64,000 nt of DNA, taken from contig NZ_WYEU01000001.1 of NCBI RefSeq assembly GCF_015143595.1, positions 372,001 through 436,000 of the forward strand. Reading direction: 5' to 3'. The stretch comes from Sneathiella sp. P13V-1 (GTDB lineage Bacteria > Pseudomonadota > Alphaproteobacteria > Sneathiellales > Sneathiellaceae). Shown in pieces: positions 38,314 to 47,175 of the stretch. The translations under genes and the position numbers were made by a program. The notes beneath the pieces were generated by a model. That model was not told the origin of the DNA, searched no databases, and was given only the letters and a program-made list of their open reading frames with translations. Within the stretch, counting starts at the first letter, position 1. Each line of letters opens with the position of its first letter.

Positions 38314-39669
38314 ATGTCAGAAGCCAAGAAAAACGAACTGCACTCTCTCAATATTCTAGACGACATTATTGCTAAGGCAAAAAAGGCAGGGGCCGACGCC
38401 GTGGATGCTGTCCGCATTCAGGGCACGTCAACCAGTGTTTCCTTCCGTCTTGGCGAAGTTGAAGAGATTGAAAGATCAGAAGCCCATGACCTTGGCCTTC
38501 GGGTGATGATTGGAAAACAGCAGGCGTTTGTCTCCTCCAATGACACAAAACCTGAATTGCTGGACGAACTGGTAGAACGCGCCATCAGTATGGCGAAAAA
38601 CATGCCAGAAGACGAATATTGCGGTCAGGCAAATCCAGACCTGCTGGCGAAAGACTATCCTGAACTGGAACTCTATGACGAAAGCACCCGCACAGCGGAA
38701 GAGCTGATCGAAACCGCGAAACAAGCTGAAGAGGCTGCATTGGCGGTAGAAGGTGTGACAAATTCCGAAGGGGCAAGCTCCGGCTTTGGTCATACTTCTA
38801 TTGCCCTTGCCACATCTGGTGGGTTTCGCGGATCCTACTCCAGCTCTTCCCATTCCGTTGGCATTTCTGTAATCGCAGGAACCGGCACAGGAATGGAGCG
38901 CGATTATGATTATGACAGTGTGCGTTTCTTTGAAGATATGCGTGATCCAGCTACCGTTGGCAAACGTGCCGGGGAAAGGGCTATTCAAGCGCTGAACCCA
39001 CAAAAAATGCCAAGTGCCAGCGTCCCTGTTGTCTATAGCAACCGTATTTCAGGTGGATTGTTAGGGCATTTATCGGGCGCCATTAGCGGTGCCTCTGTTG
39101 CCCGCGGCACCAGTTTCCTAAAAGACAGCATGGGTGAACAGATCCTGCCAAAGGGTATTAATGTGGTGGATGATCCCCATCGTATTCGTGGTCTTGCGTC
39201 AAAACCCTTTGATGGTGAGGGCGTCGCCAATTCGCGCATTAACTTTGTCGAAGATGGTGTGTTGCAAAATTGGGTACTTAACAGCGCTGCTGCCCGCCAA
39301 TTGGGATTAGAAACTAACGGCCGCGCGACACGTGGGACTTCCTCTCCTCCTGGCTCCGGCATGACAAACCTGTATATGGAAGCCGGCGATCAATCTGTTG
39401 AAGAGCTGATCAAGGATATTAAATCGGGCCTCTTTATCACCAGCCTTATTGGTTTTGGTGTTAACGGTGTTACTGGCGATTATAGTCGCGGTGCTTCCGG
39501 TTTTTGGATTGAGGACGGTGAAATTACCCATCCAGTGTCAGAGCTCACCGTTGCAGGTAACCTCAAAGATATGTTCCTCAATTTGACCCCAGCCAATGAT
39601 CTGGAATTTGTTTATGGTACAAATGCCCCAACCATTCGCATTGACGGGATGATGGTAGCGGGCACGTGA
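38314..39669 (+). CDS. pmbA: TldE/PmbA metalloprotease-like subunit
   Basis: Non-metal partner of TldD in the heterodimeric TldDE protease that cleaves small peptides, including microcin-type leader peptides. 451 residues. Motifs: DAVDAVRIQGTSTSVSFRLG, SEAHDLGLRVMIGKQQAFVSS, a Gly-rich SGGLLGHLSGAISGASVARG and the end DYSRGASGFWIEDGEI, typical of TldE. No HExxxH motif, as expected for TldE. It ends in GTGA overlapping the next start by 4 bp. tldD is at 30438, separated by six genes. Confidence 0.96.
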   Translation: MSEAKKNELHSLNILDDIIAKAKKAGADAVDAVRIQGTSTSVSFRLGEVEEIERSEAHDLGLRVMIGKQQAFVSSNDTKPELLDELVERAISMAKNMPEDEYCGQANPDLLAKDYPELELYDESTRTAEELIETAKQAEEAALAVEGVTNSEGASSGFGHTSIALATSGGFRGSYSSSSHSVGISVIAGTGTGMERDYDYDSVRFFEDMRDPATVGKRAGERAIQALNPQKMPSASVPVVYSNRISGGLLGHLSGAISGASVARGTSFLKDSMGEQILPKGINVVDDPHRIRGLASKPFDGEGVANSRINFVEDGVLQNWVLNSAAARQLGLETNGRATRGTSSPPGSGMTNLYMEAGDQSVEELIKDIKSGLFITSLIGFGVNGVTGDYSRGASGFWIEDGEITHPVSELTVAGNLKDMFLNLTPANDLEFVYGTNAPTIRIDGMMVAGT

Positions 39670-40463
39670 CACATAAATTTCAAGAAGAACAACAATCGCT
39701 GAACGATGCGGTTCGCGAAGCAGGTGATATCGCCCTGAAATATTTTCATGGGGATTTGAAAAGCTGGGAGAAAAAGCCCGGCGACCCTGTAAGCGAGGCC
39801 GATCTTGCCATTGACACCTTCTTGAAAGAAAGACTACTCGACCTTCACCCAGATTATGGCTGGTTATCAGAGGAAACAGCCGATAATCCGGAGCGTCTTA
39901 GGAAGGACCGCGTTTGGGTTGTGGATCCCATTGATGGGACCCGTTCCTTTATTGCGGGCAAGCCGGAGTTTACCGTGTGCGCCGCCTTGATTGATGCGGG
40001 ACGACCGGTTGCTGCTACTGTGTTTAACCCGGTGACAGAAGAGTTTTTTGAAGCCTCATTGGGGCAAGGCGCGTATCTTAACGGTGAAAAACTTGAATGT
40101 AGCCCACGGGCCGATCTAGAAGGCGCACATCTGCTGGCAAGCCGCAAAGCGTTTGAGTGGCACAACTGGTTAGAAGATGCGCCCCTTGCCAAATTCAGTC
40201 ACCTCAATTCCATCGCCTATCGTATGGTGACCGTCGCAAGTCAGGACTATGACGCCTCATTGTCGCTATCGGCAAAGTCAGATTGGGATGTGGCTGCGGC
40301 GGAACTGATTTTGAACGAAGCTGGCGGTATTTCGACAACCACCAAGGGCCAACCACTTACCTATAACAAAGCTGATCCAGTACATGATACCGTGATTTCA
40401 AGTGGGCTTGCCCTTCACGACACCTTGATGGATCTATTGGGTGACTTCACCCCAAGAAGCTGA
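39666..40463 (+). CDS. inositol monophosphatase family protein, CysQ/HisN-like
   Basis: 265 residues of the lithium-sensitive phosphatase fold. Metal-binding motifs are DPVSEADLAIDTF, WLSEETADNPER and VVDPIDGTRSFIAGKPEFTV; the C-terminal WDVAAAELILNEAGG is the second. Substrate could be 3',5'-adenosine bisphosphate (CysQ), inositol phosphate or histidinol phosphate; motifs do not decide. GTG start overlapping the pmbA stop by 4 bp. It abuts the M23 gene stop to stop within TGATCA (40461-40466). Confidence 0.9.
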   Translation: MTHKFQEEQQSLNDAVREAGDIALKYFHGDLKSWEKKPGDPVSEADLAIDTFLKERLLDLHPDYGWLSEETADNPERLRKDRVWVVDPIDGTRSFIAGKPEFTVCAALIDAGRPVAATVFNPVTEEFFEASLGQGAYLNGEKLECSPRADLEGAHLLASRKAFEWHNWLEDAPLAKFSHLNSIAYRMVTVASQDYDASLSLSAKSDWDVAAAELILNEAGGISTTTKGQPLTYNKADPVHDTVISSGLALHDTLMDLLGDFTPRS

Positions 40464-41288
40464 TCATTTCTTCGGCATGGGTCCCATCAATAGCCCCGGA
40501 TCCAGCCTTTCCTTGAACCAGTTGAGACGCCAATCCAAATGGGGCCCGCTAGATCGCCCGGTGGAGCCGATTTCCCCAATCTTCTGGCCTTGTTTGACAA
40601 AGTCCCCTGATTTCACATCCAGCTTCGATAAGTGTGAATAGACAGACACTAAACCATATCCGTGATCAATCATAATGGTACCGCCTGTATAGAACAGGTC
40701 TTTTTCTGCCATACGTACCATTCCATCGGTTGACGCCCACACTTCAGTTCCCGTTGGAGCCGCCACATCGATCCCGAAATGAGGACGTTTAGGAATACCG
40801 TTCAAAACGCGCTGGCTACCGTAAACCCCGCTAATACGGCCAAAGGCTGGCCAGTTCCATCCTGATTGAAACCATTTTTCAGGTGTATCAATGGCACGGA
40901 TACGGGCGATTTCAGCATTCTCCTGACGAATGCGTTTTAAAAATTCCTCGCTGGGTGTGACCTTTGCTTTTGGCAGGCCATCCACCCGCTCAATACGATA
41001 TTTGCGCGGCGCAACTTTTAACTCACGTTGAACGGCTTCCCCATCTGGAAAAACGATCTTTAAGGTCGCAGTGGATTTAAAGTCGCGCCCAAAACCAAAC
41101 AGAAACTCACCTGCTTCAGACACCCTGATTTCCGCACCTTCAAAGAAAACTTTGGAGCCAGCCACTGCCTTCCCAAAAACCAACCCGCCTTGGGACATTG
41201 TTCCGCTTAGGGAATAACGATCCTCTTTGGCGATGGCGGATCCACTGATCAACAACATTGCCAAAATTGAGACAACAAAACGGATCAC
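40464..41288 (-). CDS. M23 family metallopeptidase (LytM domain)
   Basis: 274 residues. A signal peptide (MIRFVVSILAMLLISGSAIAKE, cleaved near residue 20), a beta-rich N-terminal domain, then the LytM catalytic part with zinc residues in RPHFGIDVAAPTGTEVWA (His, Asp), MIDHGYGLVSVYSHLSKL and GRSSGPHLDWRL (HxH-like). It probably cleaves peptidoglycan peptides in the periplasm, or serves as a regulator of amidases. GTG start overlapping the xseA stop by 4 bp, so translation is coupled to it. Confidence 0.93.
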   Translation of the reverse strand: MIRFVVSILAMLLISGSAIAKEDRYSLSGTMSQGGLVFGKAVAGSKVFFEGAEIRVSEAGEFLFGFGRDFKSTATLKIVFPDGEAVQRELKVAPRKYRIERVDGLPKAKVTPSEEFLKRIRQENAEIARIRAIDTPEKWFQSGWNWPAFGRISGVYGSQRVLNGIPKRPHFGIDVAAPTGTEVWASTDGMVRMAEKDLFYTGGTIMIDHGYGLVSVYSHLSKLDVKSGDFVKQGQKIGEIGSTGRSSGPHLDWRLNWFKERLDPGLLMGPMPKK

Positions 41289-42700
41289 AGAAGGCTCCCC
41301 TGCTCTGGTGGTGTGTTCTCTGGTTTTTTAGGTTTAGGAGCCACTCGTTTGGGTTTGGCGTCCCCCTCCCCAAATGTGATGGATCGGCTGCCATCCTTCA
41401 CTTCGGCAATACCAGAGGCACCGTCTTTCATTTGCTCTACAGAGGAAATGACTTGCCCGTTCTCATCTTTGACGATGGCATAACCACGGGCCAGAACACG
41501 TTTAAAAGATAGGCTTTCAAGCATTCTGCCACTTGCCGCCAACCGATCACCCGCCCGTTCTCTTCGGATGGTGATCGCACGAGACATGCGTCCTTCAAAA
41601 TTGTTGAGCTTTTCCTGATCCCGTGCCATGCCCCGTGTCAAAATTTCAGGGCGAAGTCGTGCCGCTGTTCCCTGGAAGCGTTGGGTTTTCAAGTTCACCA
41701 TAGACCCCATAGCGCTTTTAAGTCGGCTATCCAGATGGTCCAAATGCTGGATCTTCTCTTCGATCAGGGATTTCGGATCACGCAATCCTCTGGATAACCC
41801 AACCAGACGTTCTTTCTTTTCCGTAATTGAACGGGAAAGGCCGCGGCGAATACGCCGGTCCATATCGTCAACATAAGCCAACAATTCAGATCGGACAGGT
41901 ACGGCCATTTCAGCCGCAGCCGTTGGTGTTGGCGCACGACGATCCGACACATAATCAATCAGTGTTGTATCCGTCTCATGGCCCACAGCAGAAATAAGCG
42001 GTATTTCACTTGCAGCCGCGGCGCGTACCACCACTTCCTCGTTAAAGGACCACAGATCTTCCAGACTACCGCCGCCCCGGGCGACGATCAAAAGATCAGG
42101 TCTTGGGACTAACTCATCGCCACCATCAATCTTGTTGAAACCTTCGATCGCCGCTGCCACTTGTTCTGCGGCCGTCTCCCCCTGCACGAGAACAGGCCAG
42201 AGCAACACATGGGTTGGAAAACGATCGCGTAACCGGTGCAAGATGTCCCGAATCACAGCGCCTGTCGGCGATGTCACGACACCGATAACCTTCGGCAAAT
42301 AAGGCAGTGGTTTTTTGCGCTCCTGCGCGAACAAGCCTTCGGCAGCAAGTTTGCGTTTACGCTCCTCCAGTAAGGCCATCAACGCACCGACACCGGCAGG
42401 TTCCATACTATCGATGACAATCTGATATTTCGAGCGGCCGGGATAGGTAGTAAGCTTGCCCGTGCAAACCACTTCCAAGCCATCTTCAGGACGGAAAGAA
42501 AGTTTTTGGGCACTCCCACGCCACATCACCCCATCCAGCACCGATTTTTCATCTTTCAATGCCAGATAAACATGCCCAGAAGCCGCTTGCTTCAATCCGG
42601 AGATTTCAGCGCGCACCCGAACGTGGCCATACTGATCCTCCACCGTCCTTTTCAGGGCAGTACTCAGTTCCGTTACGGTAAATTCGTGGATGTTTGACAT
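41285..42700 (-). CDS. xseA: exodeoxyribonuclease VII large subunit
   Basis: Large subunit of Exo VII, which degrades single-stranded DNA. 471 residues from the ATG at 42700 (MSNIHEFTVTELSTALKRTVE), the family start; a longer in-frame start at 42796 would add 32 non-homologous residues. Seen: N-terminal OB-fold (VRVRAEISGLKQAASGHVYLALKDE), catalytic domain with VTSPTGAVIRDILHRLRDRFP and ARGGGSLEDLWSFNEE, SAVGHETDTTLIDYVSD, then a long coiled coil. The small subunit XseB is not next to it. Divergent from purD across 122 bp. Confidence 0.96.
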   Translation of the reverse strand: MSNIHEFTVTELSTALKRTVEDQYGHVRVRAEISGLKQAASGHVYLALKDEKSVLDGVMWRGSAQKLSFRPEDGLEVVCTGKLTTYPGRSKYQIVIDSMEPAGVGALMALLEERKRKLAAEGLFAQERKKPLPYLPKVIGVVTSPTGAVIRDILHRLRDRFPTHVLLWPVLVQGETAAEQVAAAIEGFNKIDGGDELVPRPDLLIVARGGGSLEDLWSFNEEVVVRAAAASEIPLISAVGHETDTTLIDYVSDRRAPTPTAAAEMAVPVRSELLAYVDDMDRRIRRGLSRSITEKKERLVGLSRGLRDPKSLIEEKIQHLDHLDSRLKSAMGSMVNLKTQRFQGTAARLRPEILTRGMARDQEKLNNFEGRMSRAITIRRERAGDRLAASGRMLESLSFKRVLARGYAIVKDENGQVISSVEQMKDGASGIAEVKDGSRSITFGEGDAKPKRVAPKPKKPENTPPEQGSLL

Positions 42701-42822
42701 GCCGGGAATGGAAGATTGTGACACGTTGCCTCTGCAAGTTTCTTTTGTATCGTTCGCACTGTATGTTACAAACTCTACACGCTTCGTGTTGAACACAAAA
42801 CTGTTAATATAGATCGACTGTT

Positions 42823-44097
42823 ATGAATGTACTCGTCATTGGCTCAGGTGGCCGCGAACATGCGCTTTGCTGGGCGCTTTCCCGTTCTCAATCTGTTGAA
42901 AATCTCTACTGTGCGCCGGGTAATGGCGGCATATCGGATATGGCCGCTTGCGTACCTCTAGACGTTTCACATTCAGACACTGTTCTGGATTTCTGCCAAA
43001 GTCACAATATTGGGTTTGTTGTCGTCGGACCGGAAGCCCCGTTGGTGGACGGGCTTGTTGATGACTTGAGCCGGGCCGGACTTCCTGCATTTGGTCCACG
43101 AAAAGGCGCGGCAGCTTTGGAAGGGTCCAAAGGTTTTATGAAAGACCTCTGCCGTGAATACAATATTCCAACCGCAGCTTATGAGCGTTTTTCCGATGCC
43201 ACCGCCGCCAAAGAATATCTAGCCACACAAAATATGCCGATCGTTATCAAAGCTGACGGACTAGCCGCCGGTAAAGGTGTGATCATTGCCCAAAACCTGG
43301 AAGAGGCAAATGCCACTGTTGACGATATCTTAGGCGGCATGTTTGGTGGTGCGGGTGCCGAGATTGTTATCGAAGAATTTCTGACAGGTGAAGAAGCCAG
43401 CTTCTTTGTTCTAACAGATGGCATCAATATCCTGCCCCTTGCCACCGCACAGGATCACAAGGCAGTTGGCGATGGGGACACCGGCCCCAATACGGGTGGT
43501 ATGGGCGCCTATTCCCCTGCACCAGTTATGACCGATGCGATGATTGAACGATCCATCGAAGAGATTATCAAACCAACCGTTGCTGCCATGCAGGACCGTG
43601 GATGCCCCTACACAGGTGTCCTTTATGCAGGCCTGATGATTACAGATCAGGGACCGAAGCTGATTGAATATAATGTGCGCTTTGGTGATCCAGAATGTCA
43701 GGTCCTCATGGCACGGTTAGACAGCGATATTCTGCCCGCGCTGCAGGCAACGGCAGACGGAACCCTTTCAGATGTTTCCCTGAAATGGAAAAATGATGCG
43801 GCAATGGTTGTTGTCTTGGCCGCAAATGGATATCCAGGATCTTACGAGAAGAATACCGAGATCAAAGGCCTGGATGATGCCAACGCAATGGAGGATGTGA
43901 TTGTTCTTCATGCCGGCACAAAGAAAGAAAATGATCGGTATTACGCAACGGGTGGCCGTGTGCTTGGTGTCACAACCTTCGGGGAAACCGTGACAAAAGC
44001 GCAAAAGAAGGCCTATGATGCCATTGCAAAAATTGACTGGCCCGAAGGCTTTTGCAGGAAAGACATTGGCTGGCGGGCGATTGAACGTGAAAAATAA
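42823..44097 (+). CDS. purD: phosphoribosylamine-glycine ligase
   Basis: Second step of purine synthesis: joins glycine to phosphoribosylamine with ATP. 424 residues. N-terminal MNVLVIGSGGREHALCWAL, ATP-grasp region PIVIKADGLAAGKGVII, QDHKAVGDGDTGPNTGGMGAY and YNVRFGDPECQVLM. It uses glycine, as does the gcv operon, but the two are far apart. It lies 17 bp before the first phosphotransferase gene, with no terminator seen. Confidence 0.98.
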   Translation: MNVLVIGSGGREHALCWALSRSQSVENLYCAPGNGGISDMAACVPLDVSHSDTVLDFCQSHNIGFVVVGPEAPLVDGLVDDLSRAGLPAFGPRKGAAALEGSKGFMKDLCREYNIPTAAYERFSDATAAKEYLATQNMPIVIKADGLAAGKGVIIAQNLEEANATVDDILGGMFGGAGAEIVIEEFLTGEEASFFVLTDGINILPLATAQDHKAVGDGDTGPNTGGMGAYSPAPVMTDAMIERSIEEIIKPTVAAMQDRGCPYTGVLYAGLMITDQGPKLIEYNVRFGDPECQVLMARLDSDILPALQATADGTLSDVSLKWKNDAAMVVVLAANGYPGSYEKNTEIKGLDDANAMEDVIVLHAGTKKENDRYYATGGRVLGVTTFGETVTKAQKKAYDAIAKIDWPEGFCRKDIGWRAIEREK

Positions 44098-44114
44098 TAA
44101 TAAAGGAACGACAA

Positions 44115-45179
44115 ATGGCGGATCAGTCATCCCAGTTTTCTGGGACAATGGAGGTGCAGGAACGTCACAAACTTGATGTTGCTAAACTTGAAGCCTATTT
44201 GAAGGAAAATGCCGCCGGGTTTGAAGGGCCGCTGGAAATCCAGCAGTTCAAGGGGGGCCAATCGAACCCGAGCTACTTCCTCATCACACCCAACAAACGA
44301 TATGTGCTTCGCAAGAAACCACCGGGCAAACTATTGCCGTCAGCCCATGCGGTGGACCGCGAATACAAAGTTATTTCGGCACTCAAGGGAACAGGCGTGC
44401 CTGTGCCGGAAACCTTTTGTCTTTGCGAAGATGAAGATGTGCTTGGCACCATTTTCTACGTAATGGATTTTGTTGACGGGGACGTGGAATGGGATCCAGC
44501 CCTGCCGCATTTCACCAATGATCAACGTAGTACGGCTTTTGCGTCCATGAACGATGCCATGGCGAAATTGCATTCCGTGGATTACAAAGCCGTTGGCCTT
44601 GAAGATTTCGGAAAGCCTACCGATTATCTAGCGCGGCAAATCAGCCGCTGGTCCAAGCAGTATAAAGCATCTGAAACCGAGAATATCGACGCCATGAATA
44701 AACTTATGGAATGGCTTCCTAATAACATTCCGGAGGGGGATGAGACATCGGTTGTTCATGGCGATTATCGCCTTGATAACACGATCCTTGATCGCAATAG
44801 CAAGGAAGTCATTGCCATTTTGGACTGGGAGCTTTCCACTTTAGGTCATCCGCTCGCGGATTTCTCCTACCATTGCATGACCTGGCGATTGGAGCCGGAA
44901 TTATTCCGTGGCTTGAAAGGTCTGGATTTGAAATCCTTGGGCATCCCAACCGAGGAAGAATATGTGGCCATGTATTGTGAGAAAACAGGCCGCTCTTCCA
45001 TTCCAAACTGGGATTTCTATATGGCTTATAACATGTTCCGCCTCTCTGCCATTTTGCAGGGGATCATGGGCCGTGTTATGGATGGTACCGCCTCAAGCCA
45101 ACATGCAAAAGACATGGGTGCACGCGCAAAACCCCTTGCCATTAAAGGGTGGGAGCAAGTGGAACTTATGTTAAAGTGA
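44115..45179 (+). CDS. APH-fold phosphotransferase, ACAD10/11-like (paralogue 1)
   Basis: 354 residues of the aminoglycoside phosphotransferase superfamily, in the subgroup related to the kinase domain of ACAD10/ACAD11, not a resistance gene. N-lobe FKGGQSNPSYFLITPN and VLRKKPPGKLLPSAHAVDRE; catalytic loop VVHGDYRLDNTILD and metal motif ILDWELSTLGHPLAD. Related human domains phosphorylate 4-hydroxyacyl substrates. It is followed 41 bp later by a close paralogue. Both have good ribosome binding sites (AAAGGAACG, AGAGG). Specific substrate not known. Confidence 0.9.
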   Translation: MADQSSQFSGTMEVQERHKLDVAKLEAYLKENAAGFEGPLEIQQFKGGQSNPSYFLITPNKRYVLRKKPPGKLLPSAHAVDREYKVISALKGTGVPVPETFCLCEDEDVLGTIFYVMDFVDGDVEWDPALPHFTNDQRSTAFASMNDAMAKLHSVDYKAVGLEDFGKPTDYLARQISRWSKQYKASETENIDAMNKLMEWLPNNIPEGDETSVVHGDYRLDNTILDRNSKEVIAILDWELSTLGHPLADFSYHCMTWRLEPELFRGLKGLDLKSLGIPTEEEYVAMYCEKTGRSSIPNWDFYMAYNMFRLSAILQGIMGRVMDGTASSQHAKDMGARAKPLAIKGWEQVELMLK

Positions 45180-45220
45180 CCTCAGAAACCTAAAAACAAA
45201 AACAATAAAGAGGCAAGCTC

Positions 45221-46264
45221 ATGGGAGATAACGCAGATATCACCGAAGTGCGCGATGCGCATAAGTTTAACGAAGATAATCTGACATCCTATATGGAGGA
45301 GAATGTAGAGGGTTATAAAGGCCCTCTCACCGTTCAGCAGTTTGAAGGTGGGCAATCCAATCCGACCTTCTTATTGAAAACGCCTGAGCGTGACTATGTC
45401 ATGCGCAAAAAACCTCCCGGGGTTTTGCTTCCTTCTGCCCACGCGGTAGAGCGGGAATATCGCATCATGAGTGCCTTGCAGGATACAGATGTCCCTGTTG
45501 CCCGCACTTACTGCCTTTGCGAAGATTCTGACGTTATTGGCACACCTTTCTACATTATGGAGAAAGTTGAAGGCCGCATCTTCCGCCAGCCGGAACTTCC
45601 CGGTATGGATCCAAAGGAACGCGCCGCCATCTACGATGCTATGAATGATACTCTGGCCAAGATGCACAATGTGGACATTAAGGCGCAAGGTCTTGAAGAT
45701 TTTGGCAAGCAAGGTAACTATTTCGAACGCCAGATTGGCCGTTGGACAAAGCAGTATCGTGCATCAGAAACTCATCATGTGGACAGTATGGAAGAGTTGA
45801 TCAGCTGGCTTCCCGCAAATATGCCCGATGATCAAACCAGCACGATCTGCCATGGCGACTATCGTCTGGAAAATATGATCATCCACCCAACAGAGCCTCG
45901 TGTTGTGGCGGTGTTGGATTGGGAACTCTGCACTTTGGGGCATCCGCTTGCAGATCTTTCCTATAACTGCATGACTTACCATTTCATGCATCCGGCATCA
46001 GGTGGGTTGGTGAACACAGACTTTGACGCAACAGGCATTCCCTCTGAGCAAGCTTATATCGAAGCCTATTGCAAACGAACCGGTCGTGACGGGATTGAAA
46101 ACTGGCCTTTCTATATCGCTTTCTCATTCTTCCGTCTGGCCGCCATTGTTCAAGGCGTTTACAAACGTGGCCTTGATGGCAATGCCAGCTCAGAGCGGGC
46201 CAAAACCTATGGGGCCTTCGCGCAAATGCTTGCTGATCTTGGTGTGGCTGCCATCAGAAAATAG
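45221..46264 (+). CDS. APH-fold phosphotransferase, ACAD10/11-like (paralogue 2)
   Basis: 347 residues, clearly related to the preceding gene over its full length, about half of positions identical by eye. Same motifs: FEGGQSNPTFLLKTPE, MRKKPPGVLLPSAHAVERE, ICHGDYRLENMIIHP and VLDWELCTLGHPLAD. All catalytic residues are kept, so it is not a decayed copy. Tandem duplication with divergence suggests different substrates or a heterodimer. It ends 14 bp before a 16-bp perfect inverted repeat. Confidence 0.9.
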   Translation: MGDNADITEVRDAHKFNEDNLTSYMEENVEGYKGPLTVQQFEGGQSNPTFLLKTPERDYVMRKKPPGVLLPSAHAVEREYRIMSALQDTDVPVARTYCLCEDSDVIGTPFYIMEKVEGRIFRQPELPGMDPKERAAIYDAMNDTLAKMHNVDIKAQGLEDFGKQGNYFERQIGRWTKQYRASETHHVDSMEELISWLPANMPDDQTSTICHGDYRLENMIIHPTEPRVVAVLDWELCTLGHPLADLSYNCMTYHFMHPASGGLVNTDFDATGIPSEQAYIEAYCKRTGRDGIENWPFYIAFSFFRLAAIVQGVYKRGLDGNASSERAKTYGAFAQMLADLGVAAIRK

Positions 46265-46278
46265 TAAAGTTAGAAGCA

Positions 46279-46319
46279 ATCATTTAAAACATTAGCATTA
46301 TGTTAATGTTTTAAATGAT
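46279..46319. repeat. 16-bp perfect AT-rich inverted repeat
   Basis: ATCATTTAAAACATTA (46279-46294), a 9-bp centre, then its exact complement TAATGTTTTAAATGAT (46304-46319). It lies 14 bp after the stop of paralogue 2 and 47 bp before the Cache gene. No T tract follows on either strand, so a normal terminator is unlikely; an operator or mRNA stem is possible. Confidence 0.85.
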
Positions 46320-46365
46320 ATGTGAGCGTCCAGTATTCAATTTTTATCAAGTACAGGATATTCAC

Positions 46366-46818
46366 ATGATCTCCCGCATTTTCACCGGACTGTTTGTTGC
46401 CGTCTTCCTTTTCTCTGGATCTGCTTTCGCTGAAGATAAAAAAACTAAGGTAGTCAGCATGATTGATGCGGCTGTCGCACATTTCGAAAAAGTAGGTAAA
46501 GAACAAGCGTTTAAAGATTTCGCCGTCAAAGGTAGTGATTTTTACCAAGGCGAGTTTTATATCGCTGCCTATTCCATGAAGGATAACACTAACGAATTCC
46601 ATGCAGTAAATCCGAAGCTCGTTGGAAAAAACCTGATGAAGCTGAAAGACACTGATGGAAAGCTGATCCTGAAAGAAATGTATGACGTTGCAAACGCTTC
46701 CGGATCAGGTTGGGTTGATTACAAATGGCCACACCCTGAAACAAAGAAGATTGCCCAAAAACGCACTTATCTTAAAGTCGTGGGCGATGTATTCCTGATG
46801 ATCGGTTACTACGAGTAA
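46366..46818 (+). CDS. secreted single-Cache-domain protein
   Basis: 150 residues from the ATG at 46366, with AGGA before it; a start at 46315 would lie in the upstream repeat. A signal peptide covers residues 1-21 (MISRIFTGLFVAVFLFSGSAFA). The rest matches a small periplasmic Cache domain: helix KVVSMIDAAVAHFEKVGKEQAF, GEFYIAAYSMKDN, FHAVNPKLVGKNLMKLKD, WVDYKWPHPETKKIAQKRTY. Such domains normally belong to receptors; this one has none. It probably binds a small ligand in the periplasm and may feed a separate receptor. No partner is adjacent. Confidence 0.85.
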   Translation: MISRIFTGLFVAVFLFSGSAFAEDKKTKVVSMIDAAVAHFEKVGKEQAFKDFAVKGSDFYQGEFYIAAYSMKDNTNEFHAVNPKLVGKNLMKLKDTDGKLILKEMYDVANASGSGWVDYKWPHPETKKIAQKRTYLKVVGDVFLMIGYYE

Positions 46819-46834
46819 CTTGAAAAGATCTCTT

Positions 46835-46869
46835 AAAAAAAAGCCGGCGCCTAACGCGTCGGCTTTTTT
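46835..46869. terminator. bidirectional Rho-independent terminator
   Basis: Stem AAGCCGGCGC / GCGTCGGCTT (46841-46850 with 46856-46865, one G-T pair), with A6 before and T4 after, so it can act for the Cache gene (+) and the small gene at 46868 (-). Confidence 0.88.
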
Positions 46870-47098
46870 ATTTGGCTTCAGCACCTTTGACGCGCAGATC
46901 CATCCAATTTTGAAAGCACTCCTGCTTTCCCATAAGATGAGCTGCTGTTGTCCCAAGACCACTCACGCCAGACAAACCAGCTGAGCGGGTCAACTCCTGT
47001 GTCATCCATTCACACGGATCAAGACTCTTATATTCAAAATAGAAACCGCCAACCAATATGGTGATCCCTAGCGCACTCCAACCAATTGCCTTGATCAT
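46868..47098 (-). CDS. small exported or membrane-anchored protein of unknown function
   Basis: 76 residues: MIKAIGWSALGITILVGGFYF forms an N-terminal hydrophobic segment, then a short soluble part with two cysteines (PCEWMTQELTR and KQECFQNWMD) that could form a disulfide in the periplasm. I recognise no family. The stop lies in the terminator. It precedes the RND pump operon end by 78 bp but is separated from it, so no functional link is shown. Confidence 0.6.
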   Translation of the reverse strand: MIKAIGWSALGITILVGGFYFEYKSLDPCEWMTQELTRSAGLSGVSGLGTTAAHLMGKQECFQNWMDLRVKGAEAK

Positions 47099-47175
47099 TC
47101 TGTTGTACCTAAACTAAAGCCACTAGAGTGGCCTGTATATCTGGGTTTCTGACCTACTGCAAAGGAAAAGCCGGG

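Noticed and set aside
40461-40466. TGATCA between the CysQ-like and M23 genes
   Set aside because: It is simply the two stop codons back to back.
44115-46264. Aminoglycoside resistance genes
   Set aside because: Motifs match the ACAD10/11-related subgroup, and genes lie in a purine housekeeping context.
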